From: an uncultured Microbacteriaceae bacterium
GTDB lineage: Bacteria; Actinomycetota; Actinomycetes; Actinomycetales; Microbacteriaceae
Direction: 5' to 3'
DNA length: 10,522 bases
Assembly (NCBI GenBank): GCA_937896185.1
Contig: CALBMG010000288.1
Span: forward strand, 1-10,522
Under the pieces are notes generated by a model. That model was not told the origin of the DNA, made no database searches, and saw only the letters and a list, made by a program, of their open reading frames with translations. This document shows, piece after piece, positions 1 to 7,659 of the stretch. The position numbers and the translations under genes are program-made. How positions within the stretch are numbered: the stretch's first letter is position 1; each line of letters opens with the position of its first letter.

Positions 1-2
1 GC

Positions 3-905
3 CCACCGGCGCTTACACCCCGTTCACCCCGCATCGGCGAAAAGGTCATCTATGCACTGCTGCGCAGTGCATCGCTGTTGACGGTGCTGATTACCGCAGG
101 AATTCTCGTCGCGTTGGCGATTCCCGCCGCAGAATTCTTTGCCCAAGTGCCCGTAACCGACTTCTTGTTCGGCACTCGCTGGGCCCCACAATTTGCTGAC
201 GCCAGCTTCGGCGTGATCCCCCTGGTTTCCGCCACCCTCTGGACTACGGTGATTGCGCTGGCGGTCGCCGTGCCGTTCGGTTTAGGCGCCGCCGTGTTCC
301 TGTCGGAATACGCTCACCCCAAGCTTCGCTCGGTGCTGAAGCCGATCCTTGAAGTTCTCGCCGGCATTCCCACCGTCGTCTACGGGTATTTCGCCTTGAC
401 GTTTGTGCAAACCACCGTGTTTCGCGAGTGGATGCAACTGCCCACCGAGGCGTTCAGTGTGCTCGCTGCCGGACTCGTCATGGGTGTCATGATCGTTCCC
501 ACGATCGCATCGATTTCAGAAGACGCCATGAGTGCGGTACCCCAGAGCATGCGTCAAGGCTCGGCGGCACTGGGCGCGAACCGCATGCAAACGACCGTCC
601 GGGTCGTTTTCCCCGCCGCATTGTCCGGCATCATCGCCGCCGTCGTGCTGGGAATTTCGCGTGCCGTTGGCGAGACCATGATTGTGGCCATCGCCGCCGG
701 TCAGCAAGCGCGAATTGTCGAGAACCCGCTCGAACTCGGTCAAACCATGACCGGATTCATCGCCAACGCAGCACTCGGCGACGCCCGCGTCGGTTCACTC
801 GAATACGACACCCTGTATGCGGTCGGCCTTCTGCTGTTCACACTGACCCTCATCATCAACTTCATCTCGATTGCAATCGTCCGACGATTCCGAGAGGCCT
901 ACTGA
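3..905 (+). CDS. pstC: Phosphate ABC transporter permease PstC (5' partial)
   Basis: PstC is one of the two membrane permeases of the high-affinity phosphate importer PstSCAB. It pairs with PstA in the cytoplasmic membrane and is driven by PstB. The frame is open from the window edge, so 300 residues are visible and only a short N-terminal piece is missing. No ATG or GTG occurs in frame near the edge; the first start-like codon, TTG at 78, lies inside the first membrane segment and is unlikely to be the true start. A PstC-like stretch LAGIPTVVYGYFAL lies at about 357-398. The cytoplasmic EAA loop that contacts PstB runs from about 555 to 632 (QGSAALGAN, then FPAALSGI), followed by the SRAVGET segment. 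The C-terminus is hydrophobic and ends RRFREAY. The stop overlaps the pstA start as TGATG, implying translational coupling. A pstS gene is expected just upstream but is not visible. Confidence 0.95.
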   Translation, partial: PPALTPRSPRIGEKVIYALLRSASLLTVLITAGILVALAIPAAEFFAQVPVTDFLFGTRWAPQFADASFGVIPLVSATLWTTVIALAVAVPFGLGAAVFLSEYAHPKLRSVLKPILEVLAGIPTVVYGYFALTFVQTTVFREWMQLPTEAFSVLAAGLVMGVMIVPTIASISEDAMSAVPQSMRQGSAALGANRMQTTVRVVFPAALSGIIAAVVLGISRAVGETMIVAIAAGQQARIVENPLELGQTMTGFIANAALGDARVGSLEYDTLYAVGLLLFTLTLIINFISIAIVRRFREAY

Positions 906-1816
906 TGTCCGTATTTGCCCCCATTGGTCGTCACGTCGGCGAAGGAACCATCCGCGGCCGTGCCCGCGGCGGCGACAGCAGCGCCAGCAGCATCCTTTTC
1001 CTTGGCGTGCTCTGGCTCAGCTTGTTCCTCGCGTTTGCATTCCTCGTCACACTGATTGTGACCACCGTGATCGAGGGTTCGCCCCGACTCAACGCCCTGC
1101 TGTTGACAGAATTCCCCGCTTCGCGGCCCGAAGAGGCGGGCGCGCGTCCCGCAATTCTCGGTTCGATGATGGTCATCGGCTTCACCGCTCTGCTGACACT
1201 TCCCCTCGGCATCGCCGCGGGAGTTCACCTCGAAGAGTTCTCGGACCGCAACCACTGGTGGAACCGCATCGTCGAGCTGAACGTGCAAAACCTTGCCGCA
1301 GTTCCGTCGATTGTGTACGGCCTCCTGACGTTGGGCGCTCTCAGCGCAATTGGCGTGAAGGACAAGAACATTGTTATCGCGGGTGCTACGGCGCTGAGTC
1401 TGCTGATTTTGCCTGTCATCATCATCGTGACGCGCGAGGCCCTGCGCGGTGTACCCATCGAAATTCGTCAAGGCTCGCTTGCGCTCGGAGCCACCTCGCT
1501 GCAGACACTGTTCCGCCAGACACTGCCCTCGGCAGTTCCCGGCATTGCCACGGGCTCGATTCTCGCGCTGTCGCGCGCGCTGGGTGAGGCCGCACCGCTC
1601 TTGATTCTGGGTGCACTCGTGTTTGTGTCATTCGACCCGAACGGCCTGCTCTCGGGTTACACCACACTGCCCATCCAAATCTTCAACTGGACCGGCCGTC
1701 CCCAAGAAGAATTCCATGTGCTCGCGGCCGCAGCGTCAATCCTGTTGTTGATTCTGCTGCTCGCAATGAACGCCATAGCCATCGTCATCCGTAACCGTTA
1801 CCAGAAGCGCTGGTAG
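905..1816 (+). CDS. pstA: Phosphate ABC transporter permease PstA
   Basis: PstA is the second permease subunit of the phosphate importer, forming the membrane channel with PstC. The protein has 303 residues. A soluble N-terminus (about 1-29, Arg/Gly/Ser-rich) is followed by a first membrane segment at about 30-55. The family hallmark [13 protein letters not shown] is at 129-141. The EAA loop that meets PstB begins QGSLALGAT at 189-197, followed by LPSAVPGI and the [15 protein letters not shown] segment (223-237). A last membrane helix (about 270-295) precedes the basic tail RNRYQKRW. I chose the ATG at 905 because it overlaps the pstC stop (TGATG), gives the usual PstA length, and starts just ahead of the hydrophobic core. 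The same frame is open upstream to 428, but that part reads as an Arg-rich shadow of pstC. PstB follows after 10 nt in the same operon. Confidence 0.96.
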   Translation: MSVFAPIGRHVGEGTIRGRARGGDSSASSILFLGVLWLSLFLAFAFLVTLIVTTVIEGSPRLNALLLTEFPASRPEEAGARPAILGSMMVIGFTALLTLPLGIAAGVHLEEFSDRNHWWNRIVELNVQNLAAVPSIVYGLLTLGALSAIGVKDKNIVIAGATALSLLILPVIIIVTREALRGVPIEIRQGSLALGATSLQTLFRQTLPSAVPGIATGSILALSRALGEAAPLLILGALVFVSFDPNGLLSGYTTLPIQIFNWTGRPQEEFHVLAAAASILLLILLLAMNAIAIVIRNRYQKRW

Positions 1817-1820
1817 GAAG
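1815..1820 (+). promoter_or_regulatory. Ribosome binding site of pstB
   Basis: The sequence AGGAAG overlaps the pstA TAG stop and lies 6 nt before the pstB ATG at 1827. Its spacing and purine content support that start and suggest coupled translation of pstA and pstB. Confidence 0.6.
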
Positions 1821-1826
1821 AACATC

Positions 1827-2702
<876 letters not shown>

Positions 2703-2709
2703 ATCTCTG

Positions 2710-4524
2710 CTACGCCTCGAGCTGCGTGACGACCTCGAGCCACTGACTTTCGGTGGTTTCGAGGTCGTTTTCTATTCCACGGAGCCGATCCGACAGCGCG
2801 GTCAGTCCGGCGTAGTCCGAGGAATCGTGGGCGGCCATCACTGCGTGAACCTCGTCGACTTCGGCCGTGATTTTCGCAATTTTGCGCTCCAAGGATTGCA
2901 GTTCCTTGTCGAGTGTCCGGCGTTCAGCCCCCGACAGTTCGGGGCGTGCTGCACCACCGGACGGGGTGGCGGTTGTTGCTGGGGCAGCGGCTTCGCTTCG
3001 CGGGCTCGCGGCGGGCTGTGCGGCGTGCGCCGCCTCGAGTCGCAGGTATTCGTCAATCCCACCCGGAAGGTGGCGAAGGTGTCCGTTCATCACGGCGAAC
3101 TGGTTGTCCGTGATGCGTTCCAACAGGTATCGGTCGTGCGACACCACAATGAGTGTGCCCGGCCAGGTGTCGAGCACGTCCTCCATCGCTGCGAGCATGT
3201 CGATATCGAGGTCGTTGGTGGGCTCATCCAGCAGCAGCACGTTCGGCTCGTCCAGCAGGATGAGCAAAAACTGCAGGCGACGTTTCTGACCACCCGACAG
3301 GTTGCGCACCTCGGTCGACAACTGTGCTGTCTGGAAACCCAATCGTTCCAACAGTTGACCGGGGGACAGTGTGGCGCCGCCGACGGAATATTCGGTGCGA
3401 TACCGGGCAATGACGGCCGATACCCGGTCGTCCATGATGTCGTCAAGCCCTTCGAGGCGCTGATCAAGCCTGCGCACGACCACGGTTTTGCCGGTTTTCA
3501 CGCGACCTTCGGTGGGCTGCACTCGGCCGTCGATCAACCCCATCAGGGTGGACTTCCCCGCACCGTTGGCGCCAAGGATTCCGGTGCGCTCGCCGGGCGC
3601 GAGACGCCATTCGATGTCGCGAAGAATTGCCGTGCCGTCAAACGACACCGACACATCGAGCAGGTCGACGACGTCTTTGCCCAACCGTTGCGTGGCCATA
3701 CGGCCCAGCTCAACGCTGTCGCGTGGTGCGGGTACGTTTTCGATCAGTGCGTTCGCCGCCTCGATGCGGAACTTGGGTTTCGAGGTTCGCGCCGGTGCTC
3801 CTCGGCGCAACCATGCGAGCTCTTTGCGCAACAGGTTCTGCCGACGTTCCTCCATGGTGCTCGCCTGGCGCTGGCGCTCCAAACGCTGCAGCGTGTAGGC
3901 CGCGTAACCGCCCTCGTAACGGTCGATGATGCCGTCGTGCACTTCCCATGTTTCCGTGGAAATGGCGTCAAGGAACCAGCGGTCGTGAGTCACAACAGCC
4001 AGCCCGCCCTGGCCGGACGGCCAACGCGAATTAATGTGCTGCGCGAGCCACGCCACACCGGTCACGTCGAGATGGTTGGTGGGCTCATCGAGGAGAATCA
4101 CATCCCAGTCCCCCACCAACAGGCGGGCAAGACCAACGCGACGACGCTGCCCGCCCGACAGGGATCCAATGAGGGCCTGATGGTCGAGGTCCGCGAGCAA
4201 CCCCTTGAGCACGTCACGAACCTTGGGGTCCGAAGCCCACTCGTGTTCTGGACCGTCACCAACCACCGCGCTGATCACGGTGAGGGTATCGTCAAAATTG
4301 TCGGTCTGGTCGAGCATTCCCAATCGCAACCCGCTGCGACGAATCACATTTCCCGAATCGGGCACCAAGGCTCCCGACAGAATGCGCAGCAACGTGGATT
4401 TACCGTCACCGTTGCGGCCGACGATACCGATACGGTCGCCGGAATGCAGCGCAATCGTCAGGGACTCAAAAATCGTTCGCTGCGGAAACTCATGGGAACA
4501 ATTTTCGATACCGACCAGATGCAC
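2710..4524 (-). CDS. ABC-F family ATPase, Uup-like (ribosome-associated)
   Basis: This is a soluble tandem ATPase of the ABC-F family. Members have no membrane domain and act on ribosomes (Uup/EttA type); some others give antibiotic resistance by target protection. The protein has 604 residues. Domain 1 has Walker A GRNGDGKST (36-44), signature LSGGQ (122-126), Walker B ending DEPTNHLD (E147) and H180. The inter-domain linker spans about 195-285 and contains a charged helical section (about 213-240). Domain 2 has Walker A GANGAGKST (318-326), signature LSGGQ (409-413), Walker B ending DEPTNDLD (E434) and H463. An Ala/Pro/Ser-rich tether (about 498-528) leads to a charged probable coiled coil (530-604), as in the Uup C-terminal domain, which favours Uup over EttA. 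The GTG start at 4524 is the only one fitting: an in-frame TAG lies 3 codons upstream. It is separated from ispE by lspA, so it is transcribed alone. Confidence 0.9.
   Translation of the reverse strand: MHLVGIENCSHEFPQRTIFESLTIALHSGDRIGIVGRNGDGKSTLLRILSGALVPDSGNVIRRSGLRLGMLDQTDNFDDTLTVISAVVGDGPEHEWASDPKVRDVLKGLLADLDHQALIGSLSGGQRRRVGLARLLVGDWDVILLDEPTNHLDVTGVAWLAQHINSRWPSGQGGLAVVTHDRWFLDAISTETWEVHDGIIDRYEGGYAAYTLQRLERQRQASTMEERRQNLLRKELAWLRRGAPARTSKPKFRIEAANALIENVPAPRDSVELGRMATQRLGKDVVDLLDVSVSFDGTAILRDIEWRLAPGERTGILGANGAGKSTLMGLIDGRVQPTEGRVKTGKTVVVRRLDQRLEGLDDIMDDRVSAVIARYRTEYSVGGATLSPGQLLERLGFQTAQLSTEVRNLSGGQKRRLQFLLILLDEPNVLLLDEPTNDLDIDMLAAMEDVLDTWPGTLIVVSHDRYLLERITDNQFAVMNGHLRHLPGGIDEYLRLEAAHAAQPAASPRSEAAAPATTATPSGGAARPELSGAERRTLDKELQSLERKIAKITAEVDEVHAVMAAHDSSDYAGLTALSDRLRGIENDLETTESQWLEVVTQLEA
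2729..2771 (+). terminator. Candidate terminator of the pst operon, inside the opposing gene
   Basis: A perfect 10-bp inverted repeat, ACGACCTCGA (2729-2738) and TCGAGGTCGT (2759-2768), encloses a second pairing, CCAC (2740-2743) with GTGG (2753-2756). TTTTCT follows the right arm on the + strand, starting at 2768. The opposite orientation has no T-run, so the structure is directional for pstB, whose stop is 27 nt upstream. The stretch also encodes the C-terminal residues DLETTESQWLEVV of the converging ABC-F gene, so part of the symmetry could be coincidental codon use. The T-tract is short. Confidence 0.4.
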
Positions 4525-4536
4525 CTCGTCAGACTA
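4525..4536 (-). promoter_or_regulatory. Candidate -10 element for a leaderless ABC-F transcript
   Basis: Reading the minus strand, TAGTCT (4536-4531, matching TANNNT) is followed by exactly 6 nt (GACGAG) and then the GTG start. Transcription would begin at or next to the start codon. No ribosome binding site is present at a usable distance, because GAG directly abuts the GTG. No convincing -35 was seen. Confidence 0.45.
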
Positions 4537-4551
4537 CCGTGGAAAAGTTGC

Positions 4552-4563
4552 GAGAATAGGGGT
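4552..4563 (+). promoter_or_regulatory. Candidate -10 element for a leaderless lspA transcript
   Basis: GAGAAT (4552-4557) is followed by 6 nt (AGGGGT) and the lspA GTG at 4564. The hexamer is weaker than TANNNT at its first base. AGGGG is purine-rich but only 1-2 nt from the start, too near for a normal ribosome binding site. It shares the 39-bp gap with the divergent ABC-F promoter. Confidence 0.35.
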
Positions 4564-5094
4564 GTGAAGATTCGCCTCGCCCCCCTCCTCGCTTTCGCAT
4601 TGGCCGCCGCATGGTTGATTGTCGACCAGTTGACCAAGGTGTGGGCGGAACAAACCCTGACCCCCGGCGTTGGTGTTCCACTCATCGGTGAACTCATCCA
4701 ATGGCGACTCGTCTATAACCCCGGTGCCGCTTTCGGCCTGGGTACGGGATACACCTGGATTCTCACAATCATCGCGGGGCTCGCCTCGGTCGCACTGCTG
4801 GTCATTGCCGTCCGCACCCGCACCGTGCTGTGGGCGATTGCTGTCGGATCAATGCTGGGTGGTGCCGTCTCGCACTTCGGCGACCGACTGCTGCGAGGCG
4901 AAGAGTTCGCCCAGGGCAAGATCGTCGACTTCATCGACTATGCCGGCTTCTTTGTGGGCAACGTGGCCGACATCGCACTGGTGGGTGCCGCCACATTTGC
5001 GATTCTGTTGAGCTTCTTCGGGGTGCCGTTTACGGTTGACGCACGCCCGGAACCGGAGACCAGACCGGCAGAGCCCGGCGACCCTCAGCGGTAA
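4564..5094 (+). CDS. lspA: Lipoprotein signal peptidase (signal peptidase II)
   Basis: LspA is the membrane aspartyl protease that cuts signal peptides from lipid-modified prolipoproteins (EC 3.4.23.36). The protein has 176 residues and four predicted membrane segments (about 8-22, 60-78, 82-98, 130-150). Family motifs are VDQLTK near the N-terminus, VYNPGAAFG, the DRL stretch, and the two expected catalytic aspartates in IVDFIDY and GNVADIAL. One motif is unusual: where GALGNLxDR is expected the protein reads GAVSHFGDR, replacing the conserved Gly-Asn by Ser-His. A hydrophilic, Pro/Glu/Arg-rich tail of about 20 residues ends the protein and is largely encoded in the 65-bp overlap with ispE. 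The GTG at 4564 is chosen because it directly precedes the basic KIR and first membrane helix. The frame is open far upstream, but only as antisense of the ABC-F gene. It is a lone + strand gene between minus-strand genes. Confidence 0.93.
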   Translation: MKIRLAPLLAFALAAAWLIVDQLTKVWAEQTLTPGVGVPLIGELIQWRLVYNPGAAFGLGTGYTWILTIIAGLASVALLVIAVRTRTVLWAIAVGSMLGGAVSHFGDRLLRGEEFAQGKIVDFIDYAGFFVGNVADIALVGAATFAILLSFFGVPFTVDARPEPETRPAEPGDPQR

Positions 5095-5938
5095 AGGCGC
5101 TCGCCAGCGACGTCGCCGCTTCCGCGTCGGAGACGAGAAACGCGGTCGTGGGCCCACTTCCCGACACGATTCCTCGCAGTGCTCCCTGACGTTCACCCCA
5201 TTCGAGGGTGTCCGCGAGTTCGGGCTGCAAGCTGACGGCTGCCTCCTGCAGGTCGTTGTGAACCAGCGCGGCAAGACGCACCGGATCGCCGTCACGCAGC
5301 GCGTCCCACAGCTCGGCAGGAACGGCGGGATCGGTCGCTGTTCTTGCCCCGCCCGGCGAGCGTGACTCGCGAATTTCATCGAGCCGTCGGTACACCGCGG
5401 GCGTCGACAGCCCCCGATCCGACATTACGAGAACCCAATGAAAAACTGCCGAATCGGTCACGACCTGTAATTCGTCACCACGGCCCAACCCCAACGCAGT
5501 GCCACCGGTGAACGCAAAGGGAACGTCACTGCCCAGTGTCGCCGCGATGCTCAACAGGTCGGAATCCGCCAGCCCGGTCCCCCACAGTTCGTTAATCGCA
5601 ACCAATGCGGCAGCAGCATCGGCAGAGCCTCCTCCCATTCCGCCGGCGATGGGAACACGCTTGTCCACGGCGATGTGCGCACCCCCAGAGAAGCCCGTCG
5701 CGTCGGCGATAGCCTGTGCCGCACGCATCACCAGGTTGGTTCCCCCCAGTGGGATTTCCGAGACATCGAGCGGCCCGTCGAAACCACAGGACAGTGTCGG
5801 CTCCGCTGTGACGGTGACGGTTTCCCGCAGTGACACCGCTTGGAACACCGTGGCAAGGTCGTGAAAACCGTCGGACCGCAACGGGCCGACACCCAAATAG
5901 AGGTTGAACTTTCCGGGAGCCGAAGCGGTAACGGTCAT
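5030..5938 (-). CDS. ispE: 4-diphosphocytidyl-2-C-methyl-D-erythritol kinase
   Basis: IspE phosphorylates the 2-hydroxyl of CDP-methylerythritol with ATP (EC 2.7.1.148), a cytoplasmic step of the MEP pathway to isopentenyl diphosphate. The protein has 302 residues, normal for the family, and is a GHMP kinase. The N-terminal motif APGKFNLYLGV carries catalytic K10. The glycine-rich ATP loop PIAGGMGGGSADAAA is at 96-110. LGSDVPF (135-141) holds D138, the likely catalytic aspartate, and SGSGPT lies in the C-terminal third. The ATG at 5938 comes 6 nt after the rsmA stop. GGAG, 9 nt upstream and overlapping the end of rsmA, can serve as ribosome binding site. It is last in the rsmI-metG-tatD-rsmA-ispE operon and its final ~20 codons overlap the lspA 3' end head-on. 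The product route feeds the polyprenyl phosphates used for the cell envelope. Confidence 0.96.
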   Translation of the reverse strand: MTVTASAPGKFNLYLGVGPLRSDGFHDLATVFQAVSLRETVTVTAEPTLSCGFDGPLDVSEIPLGGTNLVMRAAQAIADATGFSGGAHIAVDKRVPIAGGMGGGSADAAAALVAINELWGTGLADSDLLSIAATLGSDVPFAFTGGTALGLGRGDELQVVTDSAVFHWVLVMSDRGLSTPAVYRRLDEIRESRSPGGARTATDPAVPAELWDALRDGDPVRLAALVHNDLQEAAVSLQPELADTLEWGERQGALRGIVSGSGPTTAFLVSDAEAATSLASAFTAEGRRALPVWSPVPGVRQP

Positions 5939-5944
5939 TCGCGG

Positions 5945-6784
5945 CTACTCCGACCAGGCTCCGGCCAACGCCAGATAGTCCGACAACACCAATGACTCAC
6001 CCCGTGCGCCCGGATCGATACCCGCAGCCACACACAGGGCCTCGGATTCCGCGGTGCCGCCCACCAGGGTCGCCAATGCCTGACGCAGGGTCTTGCGACG
6101 TTGACCGAACGCGGCATCCACCAACGCAAAAGTGCGGCGTCGAAGAGCCTCGTCACCCGGGGTTTCATGCCCTGTCATGGCGACGAGAGCCGAATCCACA
6201 TTGGGGACCGGCCAGAAAACCTGACGCGACACCGTGCCCGCAATTGACCAGTCACCCCACCACGAGGCCTTCACCGACGGAACCCCGTACACCTTCGACC
6301 CGGGGTCGGCGGCGAGCCGGTGCCCCACCTCGGCCTGCACCATCACCAGCACCCGCTGGATGCTGGGGAACTGGGTCAGCAGGTGGATGATGACGGGTAC
6401 CGAAATGTTGTACGGCAGGTTGGCCACCAGTGCGGTCGGCAGCACGGGCAGTTCGGTGACCGTAAGAGCATCCTGATTGATGACGGTGAATTGGCCGGCA
6501 GGAACCCCGTGCTCGGTGGCCGTTTTCGGCAAACGGGCGGCGAGCCTCGGGTCAATCTCGATTGCGGTGACAGGATGGCCCGCCTCGAGCAGCCCCAGTG
6601 TCAACGACCCCAAACCGGGCCCAACCTCGAGTACCGCGGCCCCCGATTCCAGATTCGAGGCCGCCACGATTTTGCGGACCGTGTTCGCATCATGCACAAA
6701 GTTTTGGCCCCACTTTTTCGTGGGGGTGACGTCGAGTTCGGCGGCCAGCGCGCGGATCTCGGAAGCTCCGAGCAGGGTCACCAT
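5945..6784 (-). CDS. rsmA: 16S rRNA adenine dimethyltransferase RsmA (KsgA)
   Basis: RsmA dimethylates two adjacent adenines (1518 and 1519, E. coli numbering) in the 3'-terminal hairpin of 16S rRNA, using S-adenosylmethionine, late in 30S assembly. Loss in other bacteria gives kasugamycin resistance. The protein has 279 residues. PTKKWGQNFVHD (21-32) is the family N-terminal motif, VLEVGPGLGSLT (51-62) is the SAM-binding loop, AIEID (74-78) holds the acidic ribose contact, and NLPYNIS (122-128) is the catalytic motif. The C-terminus is the small helical domain. I chose the ATG at 6784 because it overlaps the tatD stop in ATGGTGA, indicating coupling, and begins just before the conserved core. 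An ATG at 6826 would add 14 residues that are only tatD sequence in another frame. No good ribosome binding site is seen before 6784, which fits dependence on tatD translation. Confidence 0.96.
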   Translation of the reverse strand: MVTLLGASEIRALAAELDVTPTKKWGQNFVHDANTVRKIVAASNLESGAAVLEVGPGLGSLTLGLLEAGHPVTAIEIDPRLAARLPKTATEHGVPAGQFTVINQDALTVTELPVLPTALVANLPYNISVPVIIHLLTQFPSIQRVLVMVQAEVGHRLAADPGSKVYGVPSVKASWWGDWSIAGTVSRQVFWPVPNVDSALVAMTGHETPGDEALRRRTFALVDAAFGQRRKTLRQALATLVGGTAESEALCVAAGIDPGARGESLVLSDYLALAGAWSE

Positions 6785-7656
6785 TGCCCGTACACCGCCT
6801 CGGTGTTGGCCGAAATCTGGTGGCACAGTTCATCGACCGGCACATCGAGCGTCTCGGCCATGAACCGGACCGTCAACGGAATCAGGTACGAGCCGTTGGG
6901 GCGCCCACGATACGGAATCGGGGTGAGGAACGGTGCATCGGTTTCGACCATGACCAGTTCGCGCGGGGCGATGGCCAAGGCGTCACGCAAACCCTGCGAG
7001 TTCTTGAACGTCACAGTGCCCGAAAACGAGAGGTACCAGCCATTGTCAGCGCACACGCGAGCCAGTTCCTCGTCACCAGAGAAGCAGTGAAATACCGTTT
7101 TCTCGGGGGCGCCCACACGCAACAACGTCTGGACTACATCGCCGTGCGCGTCACGGTCATGAATCTGCATCGCGATGCTGTTGTCCTTGGCGATCTGAAT
7201 GTGGGCCTCGAAACTCTCGAACTGGGCGGCACGACCGTCCTCGCCGGTGCGGAAAAAATCGAGTCCCGTCTCGCCCACCGCACGCACACGATCCTGGGCG
7301 GCCAGTTCCGCAATGCCCGCAATGTGGTCGGCCAACAGTCCCTGTTCGGCCAACTTGGGTGCCTCGTTCGGGTGAATCGCTACAGCGGCGAGAACCCGAG
7401 GGTCACGCGCAGCCAATGCCGCACTCCACTGCGACGTCACCAGGTCGGTGCCGACCTGAACCACCCCGCGCACACCGACAGCGGTCGCGCGGCGCAAGTT
7501 TTCTTCCGGAGGTAACGGGTTCTCGCCGTCCGCAATTTCGAGGTGCGTGTGGTTGTCATAGACCGGCACGGCCAGGGCGTCGGGAATTGGCGGAAATTCG
7601 AGGTCGCGCTTCATCGCACCATCCCCAGTGGAACGCTGGCGAAGCGGTTCAGTCAC
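6778..7656 (-). CDS. tatD: TatD-family metal-dependent deoxyribonuclease
   Basis: TatD proteins are cytoplasmic metal-dependent nucleases with an amidohydrolase-type TIM barrel; E. coli members have 3'-5' exonuclease activity and are linked to DNA repair. The protein has 292 residues. Metal ligands visible in order are H36 and H38 (DNHTHL), E129 (GETGLD), H166 (QIHDRDA), H190 (HCFSG) and D240 (VETDAPFLTP). PYRGRPNGS is close to the family PxRGxxNxP motif. About 30 residues precede the barrel. The start is uncertain: GTG at 7656 has an excellent GAGGAG site 6 nt upstream inside the metG end, while ATG at 7614 (residue 15) has GGGGA nearby and would give a more typical length. It lies 3 nt after the metG stop and overlaps rsmA by 7 nt. 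In mycobacteria rpfB sits between tatD and ksgA; here it is absent. Confidence 0.92.
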   Translation of the reverse strand: MTEPLRQRSTGDGAMKRDLEFPPIPDALAVPVYDNHTHLEIADGENPLPPEENLRRATAVGVRGVVQVGTDLVTSQWSAALAARDPRVLAAVAIHPNEAPKLAEQGLLADHIAGIAELAAQDRVRAVGETGLDFFRTGEDGRAAQFESFEAHIQIAKDNSIAMQIHDRDAHGDVVQTLLRVGAPEKTVFHCFSGDEELARVCADNGWYLSFSGTVTFKNSQGLRDALAIAPRELVMVETDAPFLTPIPYRGRPNGSYLIPLTVRFMAETLDVPVDELCHQISANTEAVYGQW

Positions 7657-7659
7657 CGA

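Noticed and set aside
78..80. TTG as the start of pstC
   Set aside because: The frame continues upstream with plausible PstC N-terminal residues (RIGEKVIYALLRSASLL), and a start at 78 would cut into the first membrane helix.
428..904. Upstream extension of the pstA frame
   Set aside because: It reads as Arg/His-rich sequence overlapping pstC in another frame. The ATG at 905, coupled to the pstC stop, gives a normal PstA.
6785..6826. ATG at 6826 as the rsmA start
   Set aside because: It adds 14 residues that only mirror the end of tatD. The ATG at 6784 sits in the ATGGTGA coupling overlap and matches the family length.
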